Below are positions 42,745 to 52,414 of a stretch of 64,000 nucleotides of DNA, piece after piece; the first letter of the stretch is position 1, and each line of letters opens with the position of its first letter. The stretch spans positions 372,001-436,000 of the forward strand of contig NZ_FYAU01000026.1 of assembly GCF_900185725.1 (NCBI RefSeq). Direction: 5' to 3'. Below the pieces are notes generated by a model. That model searched no databases, was not told the DNA's origin, and worked only from the letters and a program-made list of their open reading frames with translations. A program made the translations under genes and the position numbers. This DNA is from Stappia sp. TSB10P1A (GTDB taxonomy: Bacteria; Pseudomonadota; Alphaproteobacteria; Rhizobiales; Stappiaceae).

Positions 42745-45234
42745 ATGCCCTTCCACGGACGCCTGACCCGTCTCCTCACCCTCCTGTTCGCCGCCGTTCT
42801 GCTGCTGTCGGCCGCCCATGTCGGACCGGGCTTCGCCCAGACTGGCCAGCAATCCGGCCAGCAGCCGGGCGGCGCCGCGACAGGTCAGGCGCCCGGTCAG
42901 GCGCCAGGTCAGGCAGGCAGCCAGGCGGACGGCGCAGGGGACGCGGACCCGCAGGCCGGCGCCCGCCAGGACGCGGAAGCCTTGATCCGCCTGCTGCAGG
43001 ATCCGGGCGCCCGCGACGCGCTGATCGACTATCTGCGAAACGCCCCGCCGACCGCAGGCACGACGCCGCCGCCGGCAGCGCCCCCCGCCCCAGCAACCGA
43101 CACGGCAACCGACACGGCGGCAGCGGCGGAGGCTGAGGAGGCTCCGGCGGCCGAGTTTCCGCGCCAGCCGACCCATATTGCGCTGCGCATCGCCGCCGCG
43201 ACCCAGAACGTGCTCGGCGAGGGCATGGTCTATGTACAGCGGATCGCCCGCTCCTTCACCTCGCTGCCGACCGCGCTCGCCTACAGCGCCGGCGCCAACT
43301 GGGAGCGTGTCCAGAGCATCGTGCTGCGGCTGGCCGTGCTCGCCTTCGCCGTGTTCGCGATCGTCTCGCTGCTGCACCGGCTCGCCGACCGGCTGTTTGC
43401 CCGGCTGATCGGCGACGGCAGCTCGGTCACGGTGCTGCGGCGCGTCGTGCTGCTGGTTCTCCATCTCGTGGCGGAGGCGATCGTCGTCGCCATCGCGCTC
43501 GGCGCCGGCTATGCGATCGCCCTTTATACCGGCGACACGAGGGGCCGCGTCGAACTGGTGGAATCGCTGTTCCTCAACGCCTTCTTCTTCACCCAGGTGG
43601 CGAAGGTGCTGACCCGCTTCGCCCTCAGCCCGGAATTCACCATCCTGCGCCTCGTCCCGCTCGACGACGAACAGGCTCTGTACTGGCGGCGCTGGCTCTT
43701 CGTCATCTACAACCTGCTCGGCTACGGGACGATGGTGGCGGTGCCGCTGGTCGCCAGCAACATCTCCTTCCTGCTCGCCGATTCGCTGCGGATGATAATC
43801 GTGCTGGCCAGCGTCGCCATCGCGATCGTCGCGATCCTGCGCAATCGCCAGGACACCCGCGAGCGGATCCTCGCCTATGCCGAACGCCAGTCCAACGTCG
43901 TCGCCACCGGCCTGGTGGAGGTCGCGGCCCGCATCTGGCACCTGGTCGCCATCGTCTATGTGCTGATGCTGCTCGGCGTCTGGCTGTCCCGCCCGTTCGA
44001 CGCCGTCACCTTCATGGTCCGCGCCACCGGCCTGTCGGTGCTGACGGTGATGGTCGGCACCATCGTCTCGCTGGCGTTGACCCGGACCATCGCCGGCGGC
44101 GTGCACCTGCCGCAGAACATCCACGAGCGGCTGCCGATGCTGGAGCGGCGGCTCAACACCTTCGTGCCGAGGGTGCTCTCGCTGGTCCGCCTCGCCGTCT
44201 TCGTCGGCGTCGTGCTCGGCATCCTGCACGCCTGGGGCACGGTCGACGCCCTGTCCTGGTTCCACTCCAGCGACGGCCAGGACCTGGTCAGCCGGCTGGC
44301 CTCCGCCGGCATCATCCTCGGTATCGGCTTCCTGATCTGGCTCGCCGTGATGTCCTGGGTGGACCTGCGCCTCAATCCGCGCGGCCGGTTGCCGACCTCG
44401 CGCGAGAAGACGCTGTTCAACCTGTTCCGCAACGCCTTCTCGATCCTGCTGCTGGTGATGATCGCGCTGCTCACCCTGTCGGAGATCGGCGTCAATATCG
44501 GCCCGCTGATCGCCGGTGCCGGCGTCTTCGGCCTTGCCATCTCCTTCGGCTCGCAGAAGCTGGTGCAGGACATCATCACCGGCGCCTTCATCCAGTTCGA
44601 GAACGCCATGAACGAGGGCGACGTGGTCACCCTGGGCGGCGTCACCGGCACCGTGGAGAAGCTGACGATCCGCTCGGTGCGCCTGCGCGACATCGACGGG
44701 GCCGCCCACATGATCCCCTTCTCCACCGTCGACCGGGTGGCGAACTTCATGCGCGGCTGGGCCTATCATGTGGCGGCGATCGGCGTTGCCTATGACAGCG
44801 ACCTGACCGAGGTGAAACTGGCGATGCATGCCGCCTTCGACCGGCTGATGCAGACCGACTTCAAGTCCGAGATCCTCGAGCCGCTGGAGATGCACGGCAT
44901 CACCACCTTCGGCGACAGCGCCATCACCGTGCGCGCCCGCATCAAGACCCGCCCCGGCTCGCAATGGTCGGTCGGGCGTGCCTATAACGAGCACATCAAG
45001 GCGGTGTTCGACGAGCGCGGCATCGAGATCCCGTTCCCGCAGGTCACCTATCACATGGCCGACAGGGCCCCGGCGGTCGAAGGCGGCAGCCTCGTCGCGC
45101 CGGCGGCGCCGGTGCAGGCGGCGCCTGGCGCCCTCGACACGCCGGGGCCGGCAGAGGCCGGTGCAACGCCCAAGCCCGCCCGCCGGCGGCGGCGCAAGAA
45201 GCCCCAGGACGTGCCGTCCGAGGACGATGTGTGA
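42745..45234 (+). CDS. large MscS-family mechanosensitive channel
   Basis: An 829-residue inner-membrane channel with a signal peptide (LLTLLFAAVLLLSAAHVGPGFA), a Gln/Gly/Ala-rich periplasmic linker containing GQAPGQAPGQAGSQA repeats, and about ten membrane segments. The C-terminal MscS core follows: GVNIGPLIAGAGVFGLAISFGSQKLVQDIITGAFIQFENAMNEGDVVTLGGVTGTVEKLTIRSVRLRDIDGAAHMIPFSTVDRV. The pore helix GAGVFGLAISFGSQKLVQD is diagnostic. A basic RRRRRKK tail follows. It resembles YbiO-type large MscS proteins. The ATG at 42745 has AAGGAAG upstream; the longer open frame overlaps the previous gene and is rejected. Confidence 0.9.
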   Translation: MPFHGRLTRLLTLLFAAVLLLSAAHVGPGFAQTGQQSGQQPGGAATGQAPGQAPGQAGSQADGAGDADPQAGARQDAEALIRLLQDPGARDALIDYLRNAPPTAGTTPPPAAPPAPATDTATDTAAAAEAEEAPAAEFPRQPTHIALRIAAATQNVLGEGMVYVQRIARSFTSLPTALAYSAGANWERVQSIVLRLAVLAFAVFAIVSLLHRLADRLFARLIGDGSSVTVLRRVVLLVLHLVAEAIVVAIALGAGYAIALYTGDTRGRVELVESLFLNAFFFTQVAKVLTRFALSPEFTILRLVPLDDEQALYWRRWLFVIYNLLGYGTMVAVPLVASNISFLLADSLRMIIVLASVAIAIVAILRNRQDTRERILAYAERQSNVVATGLVEVAARIWHLVAIVYVLMLLGVWLSRPFDAVTFMVRATGLSVLTVMVGTIVSLALTRTIAGGVHLPQNIHERLPMLERRLNTFVPRVLSLVRLAVFVGVVLGILHAWGTVDALSWFHSSDGQDLVSRLASAGIILGIGFLIWLAVMSWVDLRLNPRGRLPTSREKTLFNLFRNAFSILLLVMIALLTLSEIGVNIGPLIAGAGVFGLAISFGSQKLVQDIITGAFIQFENAMNEGDVVTLGGVTGTVEKLTIRSVRLRDIDGAAHMIPFSTVDRVANFMRGWAYHVAAIGVAYDSDLTEVKLAMHAAFDRLMQTDFKSEILEPLEMHGITTFGDSAITVRARIKTRPGSQWSVGRAYNEHIKAVFDERGIEIPFPQVTYHMADRAPAVEGGSLVAPAAPVQAAPGALDTPGPAEAGATPKPARRRRRKKPQDVPSEDDV

Positions 45235-45613
45235 CGGACGGCGACGCTGAGCCGGGTCCTCCCAGGACCCGGAGGCGACGACCCGCAGGCGGGCGCTCCT
45301 CACCGGGAGCATGGAGGCGCCCCGCCGCCACGCGGCATTCCGCAGGTTGTGGTTTTCCCCTTCACGTGAGCGTTGCGGTTGCCGTGAGGTGGCGTAAAGT
45401 AAACACCGCCTGCGCGCCCGTGCGCGACGGCCTTCCCGCACGGCGCCTGTTCGGGATTTTTCTTCCCATTTGCGATGAAAATAGAAACCATCATTCTGTT
45501 GTAAGCCTGTGCAGGCGCTATTAATGTGCCCACAAGGCCGTCCCGCAGGAAAACAGACTTCCCCAAGGGAAGATAAATCGGGGCGCGCCGAATCTTCAAC
45601 TGGGAGAGTATCC
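45235..45613 (+). promoter_or_regulatory. intergenic region between mscS and dppA
   Basis: 379 bp without a supported gene. A hairpin CCGGGTCC/GGACCCGG (45252-45272, 5-nt loop) may end mscS transcription. The latter half is AT-richer and should hold the dpp promoter; TATTAA at 45520-45525 is a plausible -10, but its -35 is poor. Confidence 0.45.
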
Positions 45614-47218
45614 ATGATCATCCGCCGCAGCATGAAGGCCGCCCTTCTGGGCGTCAGCCTCGCCCTGTTCGCGACCGGCGCCGCCTCCGCCAAGAATCTC
45701 GTCTATTGCTCGGAAGGGTCGCCGGAGGGCTTCGATGCCGCCCTCTTCACCGCCGGAACCACCTTCGACGCCTCCGCCAAGCCGATCTACAACCGGCTGG
45801 TCGAGTTCAAGCGCGGCACCACCGAGGTCCTGCCGGGCCTGGCCGAGAGCTGGTCGGTCTCCGACGACGGTCTGGAATACACCTTCACCCTGCGCCAGGG
45901 CGTGAAGTTCCACACGACGCCGTATTTCACGCCGACCCGCGACTTCAACGCCGACGACGTGATCTTCTCCTTCCAGCGTCAGGGCGACAAGAACCACCCG
46001 TGGAACGCCTATACCGCCGGCGCCTCCTGGGAATATTTCGACAGCATGTCGATGCCCGATCTCATCAAGGAGATCGTCAAGGTCGACGACCATACGGTGA
46101 AATTCGTGCTCAGCCGGCCGGAAGCGCCGATGATCGCCAATCTCGCCATGGACTTCGCCTCGATCCTGTCGGCCGAATATGCCGACAAGCTCGCCGCCGA
46201 CGGCAAGATGGAGATGATGAACCAGGAGCCGATCGGCACCGGTCCGTTCTCCTTCGTCGGCTACCAGAAGGACGCGGTCATCCGCTACCAGGCCTTCGCC
46301 GACTACTGGGGCGGCAAGCAGCCGATCGACAACCTGATCTTCGCGATCACGCCGGACGCCTCGGTGCGCCTGCAGAAGCTGAAGGCCGGCGAGTGCCACG
46401 TGATGCCCTATCCGGCACCGGCCGACCTCGCCGACATCAAGGCCGACGCCAACCTGACCCTGATGGAGCAGGAAGGCCTCAACGTCGGCTATCTCGGCTA
46501 CAACACCCGGATCGCCCCCTTCGACAATGCCAAGGTCCGCAAGGCCCTCAACATGGCGATCAACAAGCAGGCGATCCTCGACGCGGTGTTCCAGGGCGCC
46601 GGCCAGGCGGCCAAGAACCCGATCCCGCCGACCATGTGGTCCTATAACGAGGCCATCGTCGACGATCCCTATGATCCGGAAGCCGCCAAGAAGATGCTCG
46701 AGGAAGCCGGCGTCTCGGGTCTCAAGATGAAGGTCTGGGCGATGCCGGTGCAGCGCCCCTACAACCCGAACGCCCGCCGCATGGCCGAACTGATCCAGGC
46801 CGACTTCGCCGAGGTCGGCGTCGAGGTCGAGATCGTCTCCTTTGAGTGGGGCGAGTACCTGAAGCGCTCGACCGAGCTCGACCGCGACGGTGCCATCCTG
46901 CTCGGCTGGACCGGCGACAACGGCGATCCGGACAACTTCCTCGCCGTGCTGCTCGGCTGCGACAGCGTCGGCAGCGCCAACCGCGCCCAGTGGTGCGACA
47001 GGACCTTCGACGATCTGATCCAGAAGGCCAAGGTCACCGCGGACAAGGAAGAGCGCACCAAGCTCTACGAACAGGCGCAGGTCGTGTTCAAGGAGCAGGC
47101 GCCGTGGGCCACCATCGCCCATTCGGTCGTGTTCATGCCGATGTCGGCCAAGGTGTCCGGCTATGTCATGGACCCGCTCGGCGGCCACTGGTTTGACGGC
47201 GTCGACATCGCCGAGTAA
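45614..47218 (+). CDS. dppA: dipeptide ABC transporter substrate-binding protein
   Basis: Periplasmic family 5 binding protein of 534 residues. The signal peptide is MKAALLGVSLALFATGAASA, with mature start KNLVYCSEGSPEGFDAALFTAGTTFDASAKPIYNRLVEF. This and RPEAPMIANLAMDFASILSAEYAD, ITPDASVRLQKLKAGECHVMPYPAPADLADIK, and WAMPVQRPYNPNARRMAELIQADFAEVGVEVEIVSFEWGEYLKRS closely track remembered E. coli DppA, so dipeptides (perhaps also haem or ALA, as for DppA) are likely ligands. The ATG at 45614 has GGGAGAG upstream. First gene of dppABCDF. Confidence 0.93.
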   Translation: MIIRRSMKAALLGVSLALFATGAASAKNLVYCSEGSPEGFDAALFTAGTTFDASAKPIYNRLVEFKRGTTEVLPGLAESWSVSDDGLEYTFTLRQGVKFHTTPYFTPTRDFNADDVIFSFQRQGDKNHPWNAYTAGASWEYFDSMSMPDLIKEIVKVDDHTVKFVLSRPEAPMIANLAMDFASILSAEYADKLAADGKMEMMNQEPIGTGPFSFVGYQKDAVIRYQAFADYWGGKQPIDNLIFAITPDASVRLQKLKAGECHVMPYPAPADLADIKADANLTLMEQEGLNVGYLGYNTRIAPFDNAKVRKALNMAINKQAILDAVFQGAGQAAKNPIPPTMWSYNEAIVDDPYDPEAAKKMLEEAGVSGLKMKVWAMPVQRPYNPNARRMAELIQADFAEVGVEVEIVSFEWGEYLKRSTELDRDGAILLGWTGDNGDPDNFLAVLLGCDSVGSANRAQWCDRTFDDLIQKAKVTADKEERTKLYEQAQVVFKEQAPWATIAHSVVFMPMSAKVSGYVMDPLGGHWFDGVDIAE

Positions 47219-47341
47219 ACCGCGCGCGCCGCGGTCTCTCCGCTCCGGCTGCAAGGTCCGGGGCGGAGATGCCCGGCCAACGCCATCCCGCACCGGCCCG
47301 GATCTCTTCCGGGGCCGGTGCGGTCGTTTTGGACACGCCCG

Positions 47342-48349
47342 ATGATCCGTTTCCTGTTCGCACGCCTGGCGCTGCTCGTCCCGACCTTCATCGGCGTGAC
47401 GATCATCGCCTTCGGCTTCATCCGCCTGCTGCCCGGCGATCCGGTGCTGCTGCTCGCCGGCGAGCGCGGCCTCAGCCCCGAACGCTACGCCCAGTTGATG
47501 GAGCAGTTCGGCTTTTCCAAGCCCGTCTGGCAGCAATATCTCGACTATCTCGCCGGCGTTCTCACCGGCGATCTCGGCAACTCCATCGTCACCAAGAAGC
47601 CGGTCTTCGACGAATTCATGGCGCTGTTCCCGGCGACCGTCGAACTGGCGATCTGCGCGATCATCATCGCGGTGGCGCTCGGCATCCCCGCCGGCATCCT
47701 CGCCGCCGTGCGCCGCGGCTCGGTCACCGACCAGGCGATCATGGGCACCGCGCTGGTCGGCTATTCCATGCCGATCTTCTGGTGGGGCCTGCTGCTGATC
47801 ATCCTGTTCTCCGGCATCCTGCAATGGACGCCGGTCTCGGGCCGCATCTCGCTGATGTACTTCTTCCCGCAGGTCACCGGCTTCATGCTGATCGACAGCC
47901 TGCTGTCCGGACAGAAGGGCGCCTTCCAGTCGGCGGTCAGCCACCTGATCCTGCCCTCCCTGGTACTGGCGACGATCCCGCTCGCCGTGATCGCCCGCCA
48001 GACCCGCTCGGCGATGCTGGAAGTGCTGGGCGAGGACTATGTCCGTACCGCAAGAGCCAAGGGCCTGGCGCCGCTGCGCGTCATCGGCCTGCACGCGCTC
48101 AGAAACGCCATGATCCCGGTGATCACCACCATCGGCCTGCAGGTGGGCGTGCTGCTCGCCGGCGCCATCCTCACCGAGACGATCTTCTCCTGGCCGGGCA
48201 TCGGCAAGTGGATGATCGACAGCATCTCCCGCCGCGACTATCCCGTAGTCCAGGGCGGCCTGCTGATGATCGCGCTGATCGTGATGATCGTGAACCTGAC
48301 GGTCGACATGCTCTACGGGCTTGTCAATCCGCGCATCCGTCACACCTGA
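47342..48349 (+). CDS. dppB: dipeptide ABC transporter permease DppB
   Basis: Inner-membrane permease of 335 residues, six membrane segments. MIRFLFARLALLVPTFIGVTIIAFGFIRLLPGDPVLLLAGERG is the typical N-terminus, and the coupling loop is RQTRSAMLEVLGEDYVRTARAKGLAPLRVIGLHALRNAMIPVITTIGLQVGVLLAGAILTETIFSWPGIG. Partner of DppC. Confidence 0.94.
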   Translation: MIRFLFARLALLVPTFIGVTIIAFGFIRLLPGDPVLLLAGERGLSPERYAQLMEQFGFSKPVWQQYLDYLAGVLTGDLGNSIVTKKPVFDEFMALFPATVELAICAIIIAVALGIPAGILAAVRRGSVTDQAIMGTALVGYSMPIFWWGLLLIILFSGILQWTPVSGRISLMYFFPQVTGFMLIDSLLSGQKGAFQSAVSHLILPSLVLATIPLAVIARQTRSAMLEVLGEDYVRTARAKGLAPLRVIGLHALRNAMIPVITTIGLQVGVLLAGAILTETIFSWPGIGKWMIDSISRRDYPVVQGGLLMIALIVMIVNLTVDMLYGLVNPRIRHT

Positions 48350-48362
48350 GCCGGGGCCGACC

Positions 48363-49280
48363 ATGACCGACACACCCGTTTCCACCGCCGCCGTCGAGGC
48401 GGAAAGCCGCAACGCCACCCGCAAGATGCTGGCGGAGTTCTGGTTCTACTTCTCGCGCAACCGCGGCGCCGTCGCAGGCCTCGTCGTCTTCGGCGCCCTG
48501 GTGCTGGTCGCGCTCGCGGCCCCGCTGGTCGCCCCGCACCATCCGGACATGCAGTATCGCGACAGCTTCCTGACCCCGCCGGCCTGGGCGCAAGGGGGCA
48601 AGGCCGCCTTCCTGCTCGGCACCGACGCCGTCGGCCGCGACATCCTCTCCCGCCTGATCTTCGGCGCCCGCTTCTCGCTGTTCATCGGCCTGGTGGTGGT
48701 CACGATCGCGCTCACCGGCGGCATCGTGCTCGGCCTCGTCGCCGGCTATTTCCGCGGCTGGGTCGACACCGTGATCATGCGGGTGATGGACGTGATCCTC
48801 GCCTTCCCCTCGCTGCTGCTGGCACTGGTGCTGGTCGCCGTGCTCGGGCCCGGCCTTGGCAATGCGATGATCGCCATCGCCATCGTGCTGCAGCCGCATT
48901 TCGTCCGCCTGACCCGCGCCGCCGTGCTGGCCGAGCGCAACCGCGACTATGTGGTGGCCGCAAGGCTGGCCGGGGCCGGCCCCCTGCGGCTGATGTTCAA
49001 GACGATCCTGCCGAACTGCCTGGCACCCCTGATCGTGCAGGCGACCCTGTCCTTCTCCAACGCCATTCTCGACGCGGCCGCCCTCGGCTTCCTCGGCATG
49101 GGCGCCCAGCCGCCGACCCCCGAATGGGGCACGATGCTGGCGGAAGCGCGCGAATTCATCCTGCGCGCCTGGTGGGTGGTCACCTTTCCCGGCCTTGCGA
49201 TCCTGATCACCGTGCTCGCCATCAACCTGGTCGGCGACGGCCTGCGCGATGCCCTCGATCCGAAGCTGAAGCGGAGCTGA
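48363..49280 (+). CDS. dppC: dipeptide ABC transporter permease DppC
   Basis: Permease of 305 residues. A polar N-terminal tail leads into FYFSRNRGAVAGLVVFGALVLVALAAPLVAPHHPDMQYRDSFLTPPAW, then LLGTDAVGRDILSRLIFGARFSLFIGL and the EAA-like loop VLAERNRDYVVAARLAGAGPLRLMFKTILPNCLAPLIVQATLSFSNAILDAAALGFLGMGAQPPTPEWGTMLAEAREFI. Starts 13 bp after dppB and ends 4 bp before dppD. Confidence 0.94.
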   Translation: MTDTPVSTAAVEAESRNATRKMLAEFWFYFSRNRGAVAGLVVFGALVLVALAAPLVAPHHPDMQYRDSFLTPPAWAQGGKAAFLLGTDAVGRDILSRLIFGARFSLFIGLVVVTIALTGGIVLGLVAGYFRGWVDTVIMRVMDVILAFPSLLLALVLVAVLGPGLGNAMIAIAIVLQPHFVRLTRAAVLAERNRDYVVAARLAGAGPLRLMFKTILPNCLAPLIVQATLSFSNAILDAAALGFLGMGAQPPTPEWGTMLAEAREFILRAWWVVTFPGLAILITVLAINLVGDGLRDALDPKLKRS

Positions 49281-49284
49281 CCCG

Positions 49285-50163
49285 ATGAGCCTGCTCGAAA
49301 TCCGCAATCTCAGCGTCGAGTTCGACACCGCCAGCGGCCCGTTCCGCGCGCTTGCCGGCGTCGACTACACGGTCGAGGCCGGGGAGGTGCTCGCCATCGT
49401 CGGCGAGAGCGGCTCCGGCAAGTCGGTCGCCATGCTGGCGGTGATGGGGCTGCTGCCCGACACCGCGACGGTCACCGCCGAGCGCATGTCCTTCGAGGGC
49501 ACCGACCTCAGGTCCCTGTCGGCGGCGCAGCGGCGCAAGGTCATCGGCAAGGACATCGCGATGATCTTCCAGGAGCCGATCGCCAGCCTCAATCCCTGCT
49601 TCACCGTCGGCTTCCAGCTCGACGAGGCGCTGAAGACCCACACGACCCTCAACCGCCGGCAGCGCCGCGACCGGGTGATCGAACTGCTCACCGCCGTCGG
49701 CATTCCCGAGCCGGAGCGCCGGATCGGCGCCTTCCCGCACCAGATGTCGGGCGGCCAGTGCCAGCGGGTGATGATCGCCATCGCCACCGCCTGCAATCCC
49801 AAGCTGCTGATCGCCGACGAGCCGACCACGGCGCTCGACGTCACCATCCAGAAGCAGATCCTCGACCTCTTGACCCGCCTGCAGCGCGACCACGGCATGG
49901 GGCTGATCATGATCACCCACGACATGGGCGTCGTCGCCGAGACCGCCGACCGGGTCGTCGTCCAGTACCAGGGCCGGCAGATGGAGACCGCCGACGTGCT
50001 CACCCTGTTCGAGAACCCCAGCCATCCCTATACGCGGGCGCTGCTCTCGGCCCTGCCGGAAAACGCCACCGGCGACCGGCTGCCGACCGTCGCGGATTTC
50101 GCCAGGGACTTCGCCAGGGAAACCCAGGCCGGCACGGATAGCGGCCGGGAGGCACGCCCATGA
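49285..50163 (+). CDS. dppD: dipeptide ABC transporter ATP-binding protein DppD
   Basis: ATPase of 292 residues: Walker A GESGSGKSVAMLAVMG, Q-loop MIFQEPIASLNPCFTVGFQ, signature MSGGQCQRVMIAIATACNPKLLIADEPTTALDVTIQ containing Walker B, and ITHDMGVVAETADRVVVQYQGRQMETADV. It overlaps dppF by 4 bp (ATGA), typical of the paired peptide ATPases. Confidence 0.94.
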   Translation: MSLLEIRNLSVEFDTASGPFRALAGVDYTVEAGEVLAIVGESGSGKSVAMLAVMGLLPDTATVTAERMSFEGTDLRSLSAAQRRKVIGKDIAMIFQEPIASLNPCFTVGFQLDEALKTHTTLNRRQRRDRVIELLTAVGIPEPERRIGAFPHQMSGGQCQRVMIAIATACNPKLLIADEPTTALDVTIQKQILDLLTRLQRDHGMGLIMITHDMGVVAETADRVVVQYQGRQMETADVLTLFENPSHPYTRALLSALPENATGDRLPTVADFARDFARETQAGTDSGREARP

Positions 50164-50996
50164 GCGACGTCATCCTCAAGGTCCGCGACCTCAAGCGCGA
50201 CTACCAGATCGGCGGCGGCCTGTTCTCCGCGCCGCGCCTGCTGCATGCGGTCAAGGGCGTCAGCTTCGACGTGGAGCGGGGCACGACGCTGGCCGTGGTC
50301 GGCGAAAGCGGCTGCGGCAAGTCGACCCTCGCCCGCATGCTGACGATGATCGACGCCCCGACCTCCGGCTCCATCGAGATCGACGGCACGCCGATCGACA
50401 TCACCCGCCACGGCATCACCCGCGAGATGCGCCAGGCGGTGCAGATCGTCTTCCAGAACCCCTATGGCTCGCTCAATCCGCGCCAGAAGATCGGCGCCGT
50501 GCTGGAGGAGCCGCTGCTGCTCAACACCTCGATGAGCGCGGCCGAGCGGCGCGACGCGGCGCTCGCCATGCTGGAAAAGGTCGGGCTCAAGCCGGAGCAT
50601 TACGGGCGCTATCCGCACATGTTCTCCGGCGGCCAGCGCCAGCGCGTCGCCATTGCCCGCGCGATCATGCTGCGCCCGCGCCTGCTCGTGCTGGACGAGC
50701 CGGTCTCCGCGCTGGATCTCTCCGTGCAGGCGCAGATCCTCAATCTGCTGGCCGATCTGCAGGACGAATTCGGCCTCACCTATGTGTTCATCAGCCACGA
50801 CCTGTCGGTCGTGCGCTACATCGCCGACAAGGTGATGGTGATGTATTTCGGCGAGGCGGTGGAATACGGCACGCGCGACGAGGTCTTCGGCAATCCGCAG
50901 CACGCCTATACGCGCACGCTCTTTGCCGCCACCCCGAAAGCCGATGTCGCCAGCATCCGGGCCCGGCTGGAGAAGAAGTCGGCCGCCGCCGGCTGA
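50160..50996 (+). CDS. dppF: dipeptide ABC transporter ATP-binding protein DppF
   Basis: ATPase of 278 residues: Walker A GESGCGKSTLARML, VQIVFQNPYGSLNPRQKIGAVLEEPLLLNT, signature FSGGQRQRVAIARAIMLRPRLLVLDEPVSALDLSVQAQILNLLADLQ with Walker B, and FISHDLSVVRYIADKVMVMYFGEAVEYG. Last gene of dppABCDF, converging on the coiled-coil gene. Confidence 0.94.
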   Translation: MSDVILKVRDLKRDYQIGGGLFSAPRLLHAVKGVSFDVERGTTLAVVGESGCGKSTLARMLTMIDAPTSGSIEIDGTPIDITRHGITREMRQAVQIVFQNPYGSLNPRQKIGAVLEEPLLLNTSMSAAERRDAALAMLEKVGLKPEHYGRYPHMFSGGQRQRVAIARAIMLRPRLLVLDEPVSALDLSVQAQILNLLADLQDEFGLTYVFISHDLSVVRYIADKVMVMYFGEAVEYGTRDEVFGNPQHAYTRTLFAATPKADVASIRARLEKKSAAAG

Positions 50997-51034
50997 GATT
51001 GGGCGCCGCCCCCGCCTGCGGGCGGGAGCGGGTG

Positions 51035-52207
51035 TCAGCCGCCGGCCTTGGCCTTGCTGCGCGTCTCCCGCTTGGGCGCCTGCGGCGGCGGCTGGACTGC
51101 CCCGTCCGCTGCCGGCGCCTTGCGCTCGCGCACCGCGCGGATGCGTGCGGCCAGCGACTGAGCCACCGACGGGGCGACAGCATCAGGCGCCTCCGTTGCC
51201 GCAAGCACCGGCGCCAGATCCTCGTCGGTCCCGAGCGAGGCGGCAACGGAGGCGGCAAGGCCGGCAAGCTCCGCGCGCAGGGCGACGAAATCGTCATTGC
51301 CGCGCAGTTCCGCCCGCAGCCGTTCGTTCTCGGTGCGCAGCCGCGCCGCTTCCCCGGCCAGCGTCTCTTCGCCCGAAGTCCCTTCCGCCAGCACCGACAG
51401 GCGGGTGATTTCCGCCTGGGCGGCGATGAGCCGCGACTCCGTCTCGAACAGCCGGTCGTCGCGGGCGCGCAGTTCCTGCCGGCTGAGGCCGGCGCCCCGG
51501 CCCGCGCCCTGCGTGCCGGACGCCTCGTCGATCCCGCCGGCCGCGGCGGCGCGCTCCTCGGCGCGCTTGAGCCGGCGCTTCAGCGAGGCGATCTCGCCCT
51601 CCAGCGCCGTCACCCTGGTCAGTTCGGAAACCTTGCCGAGCGGATCGTCGCCGCGTGCTGCCACCATCGGCACCTCGACCTCCGCCACGGTCGGGGGGTG
51701 GATCGAAACAGGAGGCTGGACGTGAACGGCCTCGCCGGATCCGCCGCCCCTGTCGGCGCTTGCCTCCGCCGCCATCAGCCGCTTGAGGCTGCGTTCCAGC
51801 TCGCGGATGCGCGCCTTTGCCCGCGCCAGCGCCTCGCCGCCGTCATGGATCTCGCGGCGCAGATCCTCCTCCCGCGCCATCGCCTCGGCCAGCGCCTGGT
51901 CCTTCGCCCCGAACTCGGCGCGCACGTCCCCGGCCATCGCCTCGGCCCGGTCGCGGGCGATACGGTTCTCCGTCGCCTGCTGCCGCAGCCGCTCCAGCCC
52001 CGCTTCCAGCTTGCGGTATTCGACCGCGTGCCGGGCGCGCAGGCCGGCGATCTCGCCGCGCACATCCGCATGGGTCATCGGCGTCGTCGCCTCGACAGCG
52101 GCGCGCGTCAACCGCACCGCCCGGCGCCACACGGTCGGGATCAGCGCCACCGACAGCAGGCCGGCGAGGCAGAACCCGAGGGCCACATACATTGCCGCTT
52201 CAATCAA
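51035..52207 (-). CDS. membrane-anchored coiled-coil protein of unknown function
   Basis: A 390-residue protein with one N-terminal membrane helix (MYVALGFCLAGLLSVALIPTVWRRAV). Long heptad-rich coiled coils follow at about 48-145 and 195-330 (VRGEIAGLRARHAVEYRKLEAGLERLRQQ; ELTRVTALEGEIASLKRRLKRAEERAAAAGG). The middle is a Pro/Val-rich linker and the tail is basic and disordered (PPPQAPKRETRSKAKAGG). I recognise no named family. The topology, a short anchor with a large cytoplasmic coil, suits a scaffold or envelope/division-associated protein, but nothing specific supports a role. Confidence 0.7.
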   Translation of the reverse strand: MIEAAMYVALGFCLAGLLSVALIPTVWRRAVRLTRAAVEATTPMTHADVRGEIAGLRARHAVEYRKLEAGLERLRQQATENRIARDRAEAMAGDVRAEFGAKDQALAEAMAREEDLRREIHDGGEALARAKARIRELERSLKRLMAAEASADRGGGSGEAVHVQPPVSIHPPTVAEVEVPMVAARGDDPLGKVSELTRVTALEGEIASLKRRLKRAEERAAAAGGIDEASGTQGAGRGAGLSRQELRARDDRLFETESRLIAAQAEITRLSVLAEGTSGEETLAGEAARLRTENERLRAELRGNDDFVALRAELAGLAASVAASLGTDEDLAPVLAATEAPDAVAPSVAQSLAARIRAVRERKAPAADGAVQPPPQAPKRETRSKAKAGG

Positions 52208-52414
52208 GACCGCTCACCACCGTTGGAGCACGGGCGCCGGACGCTTCCGGCCATGGAGGCCCCGCACCCGGACCCAGGCACCGAAACCCTGGCGCCTCGC
52301 GTGCCTCGGCCTTGCAGGCCGCGGGACATCGACGCCCCGTCACCTGCACATTTTACCATGCCTTCCTGATACAAGACGCAGGGTCGCCCGCCAAGCGCCT
52401 CGGCACGGCTCCGC

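Noticed and set aside
42601-42745. Riboswitch before the MscS gene
   Set aside because: The leader shows only one simple GC hairpin and no conserved aptamer pattern that I recognise.
42694-45693. 999-codon minus-strand frame opposite the MscS gene
   Set aside because: Product is Asp/Gly/Gln/Arg-rich low complexity with no domain; the plus-strand channel is unambiguous.
45596-48424. 942-codon minus-strand frame opposite dppA/dppB
   Set aside because: Antisense shadow of clear dpp genes.
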